From: Bacilli bacterium | GTDB taxonomy: Bacteria; Bacillota_I; Bacilli_A; RFN20; CAG-826 | Direction: 5' to 3' | Length of the DNA stretch: 49,917 nucleotides | Assembly (NCBI GenBank): GCA_024399115.1 | Contig: JAKSHZ010000011.1 | Span: 1 to 49,917 of the forward strand | In this document: in pieces, positions 1 to 7,731 of the stretch | Layout: each line of letters begins with the position of its first letter | Numbering within the stretch: position 1 is the stretch's first letter | Made by a program: the position numbers and the translations under genes | The notes under the pieces: model-generated | Database searches by the model: none | What the model was told of the DNA's origin: nothing | The model's input: only the letters and a program-made list of their open reading frames with translations

Positions 1-68
1 AAACCAAGACAAAAACCAAGACAAAAACCAAGACAAAAACCAAGACAAAAACCAAGACAAAAACCAAA
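1..68. repeat. 12-bp tandem repeat array at the left end
   Basis: The unit AAACCAAGACAA is repeated five times without change (1-60), followed by a partial sixth copy (61-68). The window starts inside the array, so its true length is unknown. It lies about 50 bp before the hairpin region preceding the mobilisation genes. A different 12-bp array ends the window on the right. Iterons, a partition site, or simply a repeat that stopped sequence assembly are all possible. Confidence 0.9.
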
Positions 69-99
69 CTATTGCACAAACAAAAAAAAAGTGCTAATT

Positions 100-245
100 T
101 CGTTTCATAATAGAAAAGCAAGATGTTTTTTTTCGTACAGAAAAAAATCCCTCTCCGGCTAAAACCGGCTCGACATCTTGCCCAATTTCCTGAGGAAAAT
201 TGGGGTTGGTCGCCTTTGGGCGGCGACCTCAAAACACTTCTAAGG
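100..245 (+). other. hairpin-rich region, candidate oriT and mob leader
   Basis: Three inverted repeats follow one another. GCAAGATGT (118-126) pairs with ACATCTTGC (173-181) and encloses a smaller CCGG/CCGG stem (155-158/165-168). CCCAATTTCC (181-190) pairs with 194-204 with one bulged base. GGTCGCC (208-214) pairs with GGCGACC (222-228). The block lies immediately upstream of the relaxosome accessory gene and relaxase, where oriT usually sits in Bacteroidales elements. The nick site cannot be located from sequence alone. The hairpins could also act on the mRNA leader of the gene at 272. Structure is seen; the oriT role is inferred. Confidence 0.55.
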
Positions 246-271
246 AAGCATAAATTTTAAACAAATTCATA

Positions 272-712
272 ATGGCAACTTCTTCTGGAAAACGTGGCAG
301 ACCTATTAAGGAGGAATCCGAAAAAGTAAAAAAAAGAATCGTGTTTGACTTGACAGAAAGTGAAAACAAGGCTTTTCTGGACTATTTTGAAATTTTCAAG
401 AAAAATCTCAAAAATAAGAGATCAATAACCAGGAAAGATTTTTTCATGACAGCAATCAGCAATATTGAAACAGCACAAGCTTTGGTCAACAACCGTTTTG
501 AATTACTAAAAGAACTTGCCAAGTATAAAAGCGATTTTGCACACATAGGATCAAATATAAATCAAGTTGCACATATCGTAAACACTGTAGGGTATGCAAC
601 AACCGAAAGTGAAATCGCAAACAAACTTGAAGAAATGAATAATTATCTTCAAATGGTTGAGAATAAATCAAATCAGATATTAAACTTAATGGCAAAATTC
701 GTAAAAAAATAA
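272..712 (+). CDS. relaxosome accessory protein, RHH/MobC-like (MobA of CTnDOT-type elements)
   Basis: A 146-residue basic protein probably binding oriT and helping the relaxase. Residues 1-22 are rich in Lys/Arg. Residues about 22-60 have the pattern of a ribbon-helix-helix domain (a beta strand near KKRIVFDL, then two helices). Residues 92-104, IGSNINQVAHIVN, match the conserved block of bacterial MobC-family relaxosome proteins. The C-terminus is helical. It precedes the relaxase by about 100 bp, matching the mobA-mobB order of CTnDOT-like elements. The gap contains operator-like repeats (722-773) that this protein could bind for autoregulation; that is inference. Family assignment is by motif and position. 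Confidence 0.8.
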   Translation: MATSSGKRGRPIKEESEKVKKRIVFDLTESENKAFLDYFEIFKKNLKNKRSITRKDFFMTAISNIETAQALVNNRFELLKELAKYKSDFAHIGSNINQVAHIVNTVGYATTESEIANKLEEMNNYLQMVENKSNQILNLMAKFVKK

Positions 713-721
713 TTTTGTAAT

Positions 722-773
722 AATGTAAACAAAATATAATAATGTTTACATTTTAGAAAAAAAAGTAAACATT
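722..773. promoter_or_regulatory. inverted and direct GTAAACATT repeats before the relaxase gene
   Basis: AATGTAAAC (722-730) and GTTTACATT (744-752) form a perfect 9-bp inverted repeat, and a third half-site GTAAACATT follows at 765-773. It lies between the accessory gene and the relaxase, a natural place for a repressor or relaxosome site. A very similar inverted repeat occurs upstream of parA at the opposite end (49825-49849). No good TAnnTTTG box was found between it and the relaxase start. Confidence 0.6.
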
Positions 774-810
774 GTAAGAAAGACGATAACAGAATATTTA
801 ATATAAAAAA

Positions 811-3800
811 ATGATTGCTCGCATCAGTAACGCCGGAAGTTTCCTCTCAGGAGCCATCCAATACAACACCAACAAGGTGGAATTGGGTGGTGGCGAACTT
901 ATTGCGAGCCCAAATTTCGGCATAGAAAACGGCACGAATTTGGAAGTTGCTACGGCAACCCAAATTATGATCGCACAACTGCAACGCAATTCACGTGTCG
1001 AAAAAGGAGTCTTCTCATGCAACCTCAACCCGAATTTGGAGGACCTTTCCAACATGGAAAGCCTGCTAGAAAAGAACAATTGCGCAACAAAAGACGAGTT
1101 TTACAGTAAACTGGCTGCACAATACATGCAGGGTATGGGATATGGAAACCAACCTTATTTGGTTTTCCGACACAACGATATAGATCGTGAACACATCCAT
1201 ATCGTGTCAATAAGAGTTGATGAAGACGGTAATCGCATCAATAATTACAAAGAACACGAGCGTTCAGAACGTGTACGTAATGAGATAAATCAAGCTTTTG
1301 GACTATCTACTAAAGGCGAATTAAAGGGAAAAGATCTTAACGATTCACAGCGAATCAACCTAGCTGAACATCGTTATGATTTTATGAATCGGACAAAAAA
1401 GGCGATTTCAGACTACAACGAAGCCGTAAAACAGCACCCTGCATTGGCTGCTCCCGTTAAAAACGACCTCACTTTGAAGGCCCATCAGACCAATTTGTTC
1501 CACCATGTTAGCAACGCTTTGAAGTATGTAAACGAGAATTACCAGCCAAAAGACCTAAAAGAATACAACAAAATCCTCTCCCAGTTCAACATCGTCTGCA
1601 AGAAAAATGAGGGTGAAACCACCAATGGCAAACGTTTTAGCGGTTGCCAATATGCCGTTTTGGACGAGAATGGCGGCATCTGTTCGCATCTTATGAAGGG
1701 TAGTTCCTTCGGAAAAGCCTACGGTTTGAACGGTTTGGAGAAGCGTTTTGCCTTAGCAAACGACAAGAAGTCACTGCTGGAGAACGCCGATTTCAGCCGA
1801 CAGTACATCACTTCAACAGTCGACGCCGTGCTTAAAGCACCAGTGAAATTGGATTTTGAGACCCTTTCAACTCACTTGAAAGACCGTGGAATAACTTTAA
1901 ATCTAGTAAAAAGTCTCGATGATCCTACCAAAATCAAGGGTGTCAGTTTCATTGACAACATCAATGGAACTACCTTCAACGGCAATAATCTTGGGAAAGC
2001 GTATTCTTACAACAACCTTAACAAGGCAATCGAACTTCATAATAAAAAGATAGATGACGACATAAAGGCAGCTGATTTTGAAAACAGAAAATCAGCGTTT
2101 GTTCCTAACGAACAGTTTAAGGCAGCAATAAGGTTGCTTAACAGCAACTTTAATACCATCCGTAAGGAATCATACAAACTTGAAAGCGATGCTATCAGAA
2201 GTATAGCGAACCGCAAAGACCAGTATTGCGACATACTGAAAGAAAAACTCCTTTTCTCTACTCAACAGGCAGATTCGGTTTTCAACACTTTCAGCAAGCT
2301 TAAGGAAAAGGATCTTCCAGAAGTGGATTTCAAGGAAACATCATATGCACAAAAACAAATTACGGCTGCCGTTCAATTCGCTATGCACATTCAAGGCACG
2401 CAGGAAAAGGCAGATTTCCTACAGCGTGCAGGCGTTTATGTTTCTCGTCGTTACGACGACCTTGTTTTCTCTTCAGCAAACAAGGAAAGCGTTCAACTAT
2501 CATTCAAGGATATTTGCAATCTCACTTCAAACTCTGTAGAACCTGTTTCTACACATAATATACCTTTTGATCCATTCAACATACCAGAACCAGGAGAAAA
2601 CCTGACACGCTTAAATAAAGAGGAAAGACAATTCGTTAACGCTTTCGTCAACCATGATGGAAGTAAAATCAAAGGAGACTTTTCCGAATTGTCACTCTTG
2701 CTGGATAAAAACGAACAAAACAAACTATCATCAAAACTTTATATTTCGAAGGAAGAATATGCTGAAGCCTTCAAACCTCTGAACAAACTTTCTCGCACAA
2801 TCTTGCGCGAGAACTACAAATATCAGTCTGACATGGTTGCCAATATCGACAACCATAAGGATTCTTTTATTAGCGTACTTAAAGGAAATGGCTTAAACGA
2901 AATCAAAGCAGAACGCATTTACAATATCTATAAGCAAGGACTTGAAAACCGCCTGCCACAAGTAGTTGAAAACGAAAAGAACGCTGCCATCAACCGTATC
3001 GTCACAGCATCTCTCTTCGCTCGCAATATCGACAACCCAGGCAAGCGTTCGGAATTCCTGATGCGTATGGGCATACATGCGGAACTTGCTGACGGGGAAC
3101 TGGTTTTATCTCGTGACGATAAACGAGAATACAAAATATCTTGGAAGGAATTGTTGAAGAAAGAGCCGAGACTTTCACTCTCCGACAAACTCTTCATCCA
3201 GAGTGTAATCTCACCAGCGGATCCATCGGCTCGACTCTTTAATAAAAAGGAACGTGACTTCGTGGCAACATACGTCAATGGAACCTTCAACCAAGATAAG
3301 GTTGACAGCCGTTTCTCGACAGCATCAGCTTATTTGAACATAGAAGAAAAGGAAAAAGTACAGAAACTTGGTCTTTCTGCTCGTGTTATCGACATACTTG
3401 ATAGAAACAAGACGGCATCAATTGACGCAACTGTAAAGGCTTTAATAACTCGTGGACTTGTTATCAAGCCTGTCGAAGACGGACTTAACATTATATATAA
3501 GGTAGGTATGCACAATGCGAAAGACAGTTCTTTCATCGCATTGCCTAAGTCAATGCAAGACCGCTTGCGCAATAGCGACTTTATTGAAGTCTGTCCAAAC
3601 ATCAACCGTCTAGTCCTCAACGGAAGAATGAATTCACCGAAGATGGAAACATTGAAGAGCATAACAAGAGCTGCTGATTACGACGATCCAGAACTATTGG
3701 AAAAGACGATAGACAAGATTGCTTTATTAAACAAGGAACTAGCAGTTGCTATGAAGCAAGCCGCCGGGAATGGTCTCCGCCCAGACTATGAACGTGTTGC

Positions 3801-4035
3801 AAATCTTGTGTTCGACTACAAGGGTGAAAAGACTATAATACTTCCACCTCCGACAAATCACAAAGATTCTTTTGTCATAAATACAAGCAACAGTAATGAT
3901 AAGGTTTCACCTGCTGCTTACCGAGCTATGCTCGACGCAATCAACAATGGAACCGGTCTGACTCATTACCTGCACCAGGACGATAATACTCAAAGTCAAA
4001 ATATAAATCGCGACATCAACAGTAAGCGTCAATGA
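811..4035 (+). CDS. mobB: conjugative relaxase, MOBP-like (MobB type), with long C-terminal extension
   Basis: The nuclease that would nick and covalently hold the transferred strand at oriT. The N-terminal 160 residues match the relaxase/mobilization nuclease family. Tyr18 in GAIQYNTNK is the probable catalytic tyrosine, and HNDIDREHIHIVS (His121, His128, His130) is the metal-binding triad. At 1,074 residues it is much longer than the 300-500 usual for Bacteroides mobilisation relaxases. The rest is a charged helical extension containing two related modules, roughly residues 430-570 and 644-784, sharing spaced patterns such as YKxxSD, LPxV and FLxRxG. The extension's function is unknown. A terminator-promoter cassette follows directly. 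Confidence 0.9.
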   Translation: MIARISNAGSFLSGAIQYNTNKVELGGGELIASPNFGIENGTNLEVATATQIMIAQLQRNSRVEKGVFSCNLNPNLEDLSNMESLLEKNNCATKDEFYSKLAAQYMQGMGYGNQPYLVFRHNDIDREHIHIVSIRVDEDGNRINNYKEHERSERVRNEINQAFGLSTKGELKGKDLNDSQRINLAEHRYDFMNRTKKAISDYNEAVKQHPALAAPVKNDLTLKAHQTNLFHHVSNALKYVNENYQPKDLKEYNKILSQFNIVCKKNEGETTNGKRFSGCQYAVLDENGGICSHLMKGSSFGKAYGLNGLEKRFALANDKKSLLENADFSRQYITSTVDAVLKAPVKLDFETLSTHLKDRGITLNLVKSLDDPTKIKGVSFIDNINGTTFNGNNLGKAYSYNNLNKAIELHNKKIDDDIKAADFENRKSAFVPNEQFKAAIRLLNSNFNTIRKESYKLESDAIRSIANRKDQYCDILKEKLLFSTQQADSVFNTFSKLKEKDLPEVDFKETSYAQKQITAAVQFAMHIQGTQEKADFLQRAGVYVSRRYDDLVFSSANKESVQLSFKDICNLTSNSVEPVSTHNIPFDPFNIPEPGENLTRLNKEERQFVNAFVNHDGSKIKGDFSELSLLLDKNEQNKLSSKLYISKEEYAEAFKPLNKLSRTILRENYKYQSDMVANIDNHKDSFISVLKGNGLNEIKAERIYNIYKQGLENRLPQVVENEKNAAINRIVTASLFARNIDNPGKRSEFLMRMGIHAELADGELVLSRDDKREYKISWKELLKKEPRLSLSDKLFIQSVISPADPSARLFNKKERDFVATYVNGTFNQDKVDSRFSTASAYLNIEEKEKVQKLGLSARVIDILDRNKTASIDATVKALITRGLVIKPVEDGLNIIYKVGMHNAKDSSFIALPKSMQDRLRNSDFIEVCPNINRLVLNGRMNSPKMETLKSITRAADYDDPELLEKTIDKIALLNKELAVAMKQAAGNGLRPDYERVANLVFDYKGEKTIILPPPTNHKDSFVINTSNSNDKVSPAAYRAMLDAINNGTGLTHYLHQDDNTQSQNINRDINSKRQ

Positions 4036-4050
4036 GCATCCTTCTAAAGA

Positions 4051-4189
4051 TGAAGATTTAAAGACTGTCAGGTGACAGTCTTTTTTTTGTCCTTAGAGCG
4101 AGGGGAAGGGTTGCGGTGGAAGGTTGTTAAGATGTTGTGTTTTAGTTCTTTATCTCTGCTAATGATGGTATCTTTGTATAAAGAAAAAT
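4051..4189 (+). repeat. terminator-promoter cassette, copy 1
   Basis: About 139 bp nearly identical to 6664-6801. It contains, in order, an intrinsic terminator, a GA-rich stretch (AGCGAGGGGA), the box GTGTTTTAG, and a Bacteroidetes -7 box TATCTTTG (4169-4176) followed by TATAAAGAAAA. It ends the relaxase transcript and starts that of the small gene at 4207. A shorter third copy lies at 30791-30889. The 23-nt spacing between GTGTTTTAG and TATCTTTG is kept in the copies, which suggests a bound factor. Confidence 0.85.
4061..4088 (+). terminator. intrinsic terminator after the relaxase
   Basis: A perfect 10-bp stem, AAGACTGTCA with TGACAGTCTT, has almost no loop and runs into eight or more T residues. 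It ends 26 nt after the relaxase stop codon and belongs to the repeated cassette. Confidence 0.85.
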
Positions 4190-4206
4190 AACAAACACAA
4201 TTCATT

Positions 4207-4422
4207 ATGAAAGTACAAATCAAGGTTTTAGACAAGCATTATGTTTCATATATTGAAACTTGCTTGCAGTTTTTGGGTAGTGGTACATATATGTTGGAAG
4301 ATGGTGTGTTCACACTTAACGTTAACCCACTGCACGCCAATATGCCAAACGAGTTTATCTCCAACGTGATGAAACGTGAAGGGCACAACCCAAACAAAGT
4401 TTATGAATATATAACAAAATAA
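4207..4422 (+). CDS. hypothetical small protein
   Basis: A 71-residue protein I do not recognise. It has alternating hydrophobic stretches and no signal peptide or membrane segment. The ATG start follows the promoter cassette by about 30 bp. Its TAA overlaps the next ATG by one base (TAATG), so the two genes are probably translationally coupled. The cassette it shares with the Api92-like gene at 6833 and the gene at 30919 suggests joint expression, possibly soon after entering a new host. Confidence 0.7.
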   Translation: MKVQIKVLDKHYVSYIETCLQFLGSGTYMLEDGVFTLNVNPLHANMPNEFISNVMKREGHNPNKVYEYITK

Positions 4423-4781
4423 TGCACACTATGGAACAGCAACTGATGACAAGTGAGTTGGAGAACAAACTCAAAGAGTTCAAACTCTATTCGCAGGAAG
4501 GCAAGGGCAAACAAGCGAAAGTGATTGCACACTACTTTCTCGCCAATATGGATTGGTACGTGCTTGAAGGTAACAAGGAAGGCGAAGACTTCCGTTTCTT
4601 TGGTATCACTGATTTTCACAACGATTTCGGACCCGAATACGGATACTTTATGCTTTCCGACCTTAAAGGCACTTTCAATATGCCGGTAATCATCAACGGC
4701 AAGCAGACTACACTACCCGTAATGATTGAACGTGACGAGTATTGGGAGGAGAAGTCCGTAGATGAATGTGAGATTTTCTAA
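4422..4781 (+). CDS. DUF2958-like protein
   Basis: A 119-residue acidic protein. The central pattern AHYFLANMDWYVLEG, then FRFFGI, GPEYGYFMLSDL and a late IERDEYW, matches DUF2958 proteins common on plasmids and ICEs, whose biochemical role is unknown. It is the second gene of a pair with 4207, starting in the TAATG overlap; an alternative ATG lies three codons downstream (4431). No signal peptide is seen. Family call from the conserved aromatic/acidic pattern. Confidence 0.75.
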   Translation: MHTMEQQLMTSELENKLKEFKLYSQEGKGKQAKVIAHYFLANMDWYVLEGNKEGEDFRFFGITDFHNDFGPEYGYFMLSDLKGTFNMPVIINGKQTTLPVMIERDEYWEEKSVDECEIF

Positions 4782-4830
4782 ATTCCTAATTTCCATAATA
4801 TTTCAAGTTATAAATATCTTCCATAAATAA

Positions 4831-4932
4831 GATAGGCAGGCCGCTGTAAAGTGGACTGTCTATCGGTGCGTGACCGGCTATCGCCGGTGTTCCTAACAAA
4901 ATGGACAGACCAGCTACCGCCAATCTGTCCAT
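4831..4932. other. cluster of three hairpins in the 4782-5091 intergenic region
   Basis: This 310-bp gap has no convincing gene. It holds three successive hairpins: GATAGGCAG/CTGTCTATC (4831-4839/4856-4864, one G-U pair), ACCGGC/GCCGGT (4873-4878/4883-4888, a dispersed repeat) and ATGGACAGA/TCTGTCCAT (4901-4909/4924-4932, perfect). None is followed by a T-run, so they are not ordinary terminators. A possible -7 box TAATTTTG (5065-5072) precedes the helicase start. A structured RNA or single-strand replication or entry site is possible. Confidence 0.55.
4873..4897 (+). repeat. dispersed stem-loop repeat, copy 1
   Basis: ACCGGC-TATC-GCCGGT is followed by GTTCCTAAC. The same unit recurs at 30495-30519 and, with one loop change, at 32804-32827; a degenerate copy lies at 7435-7462. 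All lie just after the ends of genes. Confidence 0.75.
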
Positions 4933-5091
4933 CAAACTATATTATGAATCGTGTGAATTTGTTTCGATGATTACTCAATCAGACAATTAATGCCTGTTTT
5001 GTCATGTTCTTGTATTATAATTATACAAATATACTTCTTTTTCCCTTCTTCGCAGTAAATACATTAATTTTGTATTATAAAACCGATTATT

Positions 5092-6666
5092 ATGAGTGAG
5101 ATAATGGAAAATATATTTGAATACACGGACGAAGACAAAGCTGTCCGTCATTCAGAGGCTGAACCCTCCGATGAAGACCAGCGTGAAACCTTATTGTCAG
5201 ATATATCCAACAGTAAGGCTGTCGACTATGTTCTGCAACTTCCAACGGGTTTTGGAAAGTGTAGAATCGCTATCGAGATCCTGAAAATGAAACTCGTTGT
5301 TGATAAAGTTCTTATTGTAATCCCTAAACTTGTCCTTATAGACAACTGGAAGGCTGAATTTGTCAAGTGGGGTAGCGCCGACCTTTTGGATAAGGTAACT
5401 TTCACTACCTATTTAAGTTTGGAGAAACATAAGGCAACTAAATGGGCTGCTGTCATTTTTGACGAATGTCACCATCTTTCGGAAGCTGCTTTTATGGTAG
5501 CCAGGAAAATGAAATGGCAATACACCGTCTGGCTAAGTGCCACTATGACCGAACGCTTTGGTTATATCGAACGCCTTGTACATCGTCGACCAGAGTATTT
5601 CTTGAAGCAGATTTCTGTTCGTGCGGCAATTCATAGCGAATTGTTGCCCGACCCACGTGTTTACCTTATGCGTATGAAACTCGATAAGACAACGGTTGAC
5701 CAACTAATTGAAATGAACACTGACATCAATGCAGAACCAGTCATCGTTGAGTGGAAGGACCGCTTCAAATATTTTGGTAAAAAGAACATCCGGTATAATA
5801 TAAGGTGTACCGAAGCGCAGTATCTTGAAAATTTGAACAACAATATTGCTTTCGCAAGAAAATTATATGAAGGGCAAGATGATCCGAAAAGAAAGCTCTC
5901 TTCACAAAACTATTGGTTGCACCTATGTGGTCAACGTTTGACATATCTGTCATATCTGAAAGAACGGACGGTTAAGTTTATGGTGGAAAAACTCTATGAC
6001 AAAAGGGTAGTGGTGTTCTGTTCTAATATTGAACAGTCAGAACGTATATGTCAGAATTCCATAAACTCCAAACGTAAGGGTGAAGCCCAGCAAACTCTTG
6101 ACGACTTCAATGAAGGGCGTATCAACCATATATCATCTTGCAATATGCTCAACGAGGGTGTCAATCTTGTTGATTGCCAATATGGAGTCTATGCTGCCCT
6201 CAACTCTTCTGAAACTCTTATCAAGCAGAAGCTCGGTCGTCTGCTTCGACATGAGAACCCTATACTCATTATCCCCTTCTATTCAGAAACAAGAGAGGAA
6301 GAAATCGTCCAGGAAATGGTTCAAGACTACAGCCGTAGTCTTGTCACATTGCGTGATGCTCCATTAGTTGAGAAGGAGATACTGCCTTCACAAGATGGAG
6401 AGATCACATGGACCTTCAATCACGAAGGAATGCTAACCGAATTCTATTTTAATTGGTCAAAGGGGAAAAATGTCTTTCATTACAAATTGACCGACTGTGA
6501 CGACGGCGCAGTCTATTCTGAATCAGATACAGCTGACAACCGGTTGTTGCGAATGGTCCTGGCTGAAGATAACGAGCTCCCATCTTTAGAACTGACCAAA
6601 TTTCTAAACGATTATTTCAAAATTCCAGAAGCTTTGAAGAAACTAATAGTTCCTTCCAAAGATTGA
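5092..6666 (+). CDS. superfamily 2 DNA/RNA helicase
   Basis: A 524-residue DEAD/DEAH-type helicase. Motif I is PTGFGKCRI (51-59), motif II is DECH (124-127, in VIFDECHHL), motif III is SAT (149-151), and the C-terminal RecA-like lobe carries a motif VI-like QKLGRLLRH near residue 380. It resembles the helicase subunits of restriction or repair enzymes but lacks a visible nuclease or methylase domain. It stands alone, after a hairpin-rich gap and before a cassette copy that supplies its terminator. A role in processing DNA of the element or in defence is possible; the substrate is unknown. Confidence 0.85.
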   Translation: MSEIMENIFEYTDEDKAVRHSEAEPSDEDQRETLLSDISNSKAVDYVLQLPTGFGKCRIAIEILKMKLVVDKVLIVIPKLVLIDNWKAEFVKWGSADLLDKVTFTTYLSLEKHKATKWAAVIFDECHHLSEAAFMVARKMKWQYTVWLSATMTERFGYIERLVHRRPEYFLKQISVRAAIHSELLPDPRVYLMRMKLDKTTVDQLIEMNTDINAEPVIVEWKDRFKYFGKKNIRYNIRCTEAQYLENLNNNIAFARKLYEGQDDPKRKLSSQNYWLHLCGQRLTYLSYLKERTVKFMVEKLYDKRVVVFCSNIEQSERICQNSINSKRKGEAQQTLDDFNEGRINHISSCNMLNEGVNLVDCQYGVYAALNSSETLIKQKLGRLLRHENPILIIPFYSETREEEIVQEMVQDYSRSLVTLRDAPLVEKEILPSQDGEITWTFNHEGMLTEFYFNWSKGKNVFHYKLTDCDDGAVYSESDTADNRLLRMVLAEDNELPSLELTKFLNDYFKIPEALKKLIVPSKD

Positions 6667-6801
6667 AGATTCAAAGACTGTCAAATGACAGTCTTTTTTT
6701 TGTCCTTAGAGCGAGGGGAGGGGTTGCGGTGGAAGGTTGTTAAGATATTGTGTTTTAGTTCTTTATCTCTGCTAATGGTGGTATCTTTGTATAAAGAAAA
6801 A
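6664..6801 (+). repeat. terminator-promoter cassette, copy 2
   Basis: Close duplicate of 4051-4189, with the same order of terminator, AGCGAGGGGA stretch, GTGTTTTAG box and -7 TATCTTTG followed by TATAAAGAAAA. It terminates the helicase gene and drives the Api92-like gene. The match continues through non-coding DNA and stops before the start codons, so the duplication concerns regulation rather than coding sequence. Confidence 0.85.
6674..6701 (+). terminator. intrinsic terminator after the helicase gene
   Basis: AAGACTGTCA pairs with TGACAGTCTT around a two-base AA loop and runs into a T-tract. It is the same hairpin as at 4061-4088 apart from the loop bases. Confidence 0.85.
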
Positions 6802-6832
6802 TTATTGTTAAACATTTAATATTTAATTGATT

Positions 6833-7387
6833 ATGCCAAATTGGGCGACTACCACTTACACCTTGACGGGTAAAGATGCACGCAAGGTTTTCAACCTTAT
6901 CGAAGGTCACTTCAATGACAAAAATGATAATAACCACAATTGGTTAGGTAGAGTTGTTGAAGATTTGAACAACGGAGAGTGTAACGTGTATGCAAGAGGT
7001 TGGATAAACGATTATGATGTTGAAGATGATGATTGCATCAAACTCCACTGCGAAACTGCTTGGAGCGAGTGCAACGAATGGCGAGAGTTCTTGGAAAGCA
7101 AGTTTGAAGACTTGAAAATCTACTATGTGACCGAAGAATGTGGTTTGGACGTCTATATTACCAATGACCCTGATTATCCGTATATGTACCTTTTGGACAC
7201 CGATGAATGCTGTTGCGACGAATATGAAACGGAAAAGGAAATGCTCAAAGCAGCTTGTGCCTATATCGGAAAGGAAGAAGTCGGTACTCGTGAACAAGTG
7301 GAAGAGTGGTGCGAGAAGTTTAATGAAAAAAATGAAGGCAAAGACAAATATATCTATATACATGAATACACATATATAGAAGACTGA
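6833..7387 (+). CDS. Api92-like ferredoxin-fold protein
   Basis: A 184-residue, very acidic protein starting MPNWATTTYTLTG. That N-terminus is typical of Api92-like/DUF1281-type proteins of phages and conjugative elements, whose role is not settled. The body is rich in Asp, Glu, Trp and Cys (including a CCC run), giving a DNA-mimic-like charge; a restriction-inhibiting role would fit but is inference. I chose ATG 6833 because the only upstream in-frame start is a TTG two codons earlier and MPNW is the conserved beginning. It is preceded by cassette copy 2 and followed by a terminator. Confidence 0.75.
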   Translation: MPNWATTTYTLTGKDARKVFNLIEGHFNDKNDNNHNWLGRVVEDLNNGECNVYARGWINDYDVEDDDCIKLHCETAWSECNEWREFLESKFEDLKIYYVTEECGLDVYITNDPDYPYMYLLDTDECCCDEYETEKEMLKAACAYIGKEEVGTREQVEEWCEKFNEKNEGKDKYIYIHEYTYIED

Positions 7388-7403
7388 TGTGGTTAAAACA
7401 AAG

Positions 7404-7434
7404 AAGACTTGATTATCTTTTCAAGTCTTTTTTT
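7404..7434 (+). terminator. intrinsic terminator
   Basis: AAGACTTGA (7404-7412) pairs with TCAAGTCTT (7421-7429) and is followed by a T-run to 7434. It ends the Api92-like gene. Confidence 0.85.
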
Positions 7435-7462
7435 GCGACCATGCTACCGCTGGTGTTCCTAA
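7435..7462 (+). repeat. dispersed stem-loop repeat, degenerate copy
   Basis: GCGACCATGCTACCGCTGG, followed by TGTTCCTAA, aligns with the ACCGGC-TATC-GCCGGT repeat with several changes. The conserved GTGTTCCTAA tail identifies it. Confidence 0.55.
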
Positions 7463-7512
7463 ATTTTTCAAATAAAAAATTAAACCGATTTTGCTTTTTG
7501 TAAACCTAAAAT

Positions 7513-7543
7513 TTTGATATGTAGATATTTATGCCTAATTTTG
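7513..7543 (+). promoter_or_regulatory. canonical Bacteroidetes promoter, apparently orphaned
   Basis: TTTG (7513-7516), 19 nt, then TAATTTTG (7536-7543) fits the Bacteroidetes consensus (TTTG, 19-21 nt, TAnnTTTG) exactly. It now drives only a 17-codon remnant before the transposable element. Confidence 0.7.
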
Positions 7544-7576
7544 TAGCGTAATCAAACTAATTATTGTCGATTGAAT

Positions 7577-7630
7577 ATGGAAAATGAAATAATTTCAAAG
7601 GTAAAATCTGTGGTGCTGACGAAACAATAG
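7577..7630 (+). pseudogene. 5' remnant of a gene interrupted by the IS element
   Basis: ATG 7577 opens 17 codons (MENEIISKVKSVVLTKQ) and stops at TAG 7628-7630, right at the edge of the IS left end. A good promoter lies 34 bp upstream. The simplest reading is that a gene was cut off by insertion and the remainder lost; a short leader peptide is the alternative. No convincing remaining part was recognised after 8927. Confidence 0.4.
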
Positions 7631-7731
7631 ACTACGCATGCCCACGGTCTTTAGCCGTGGGAAAAGTGGTCGGCTAACTCTAATACAACCTAATATAGGT
7701 TAATAATCCACATATTTTTAGTACATTATAT

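Noticed and set aside
1..68. CRISPR array
   Set aside because: The units are contiguous 12-mers without spacers, and no cas genes occur.
4873..4897. Integron attC-like cassette sites
   Set aside because: The stem-loop and GTTCCTAAC tail recall attC, but the GTTRRRY core is absent and no integrase is present.
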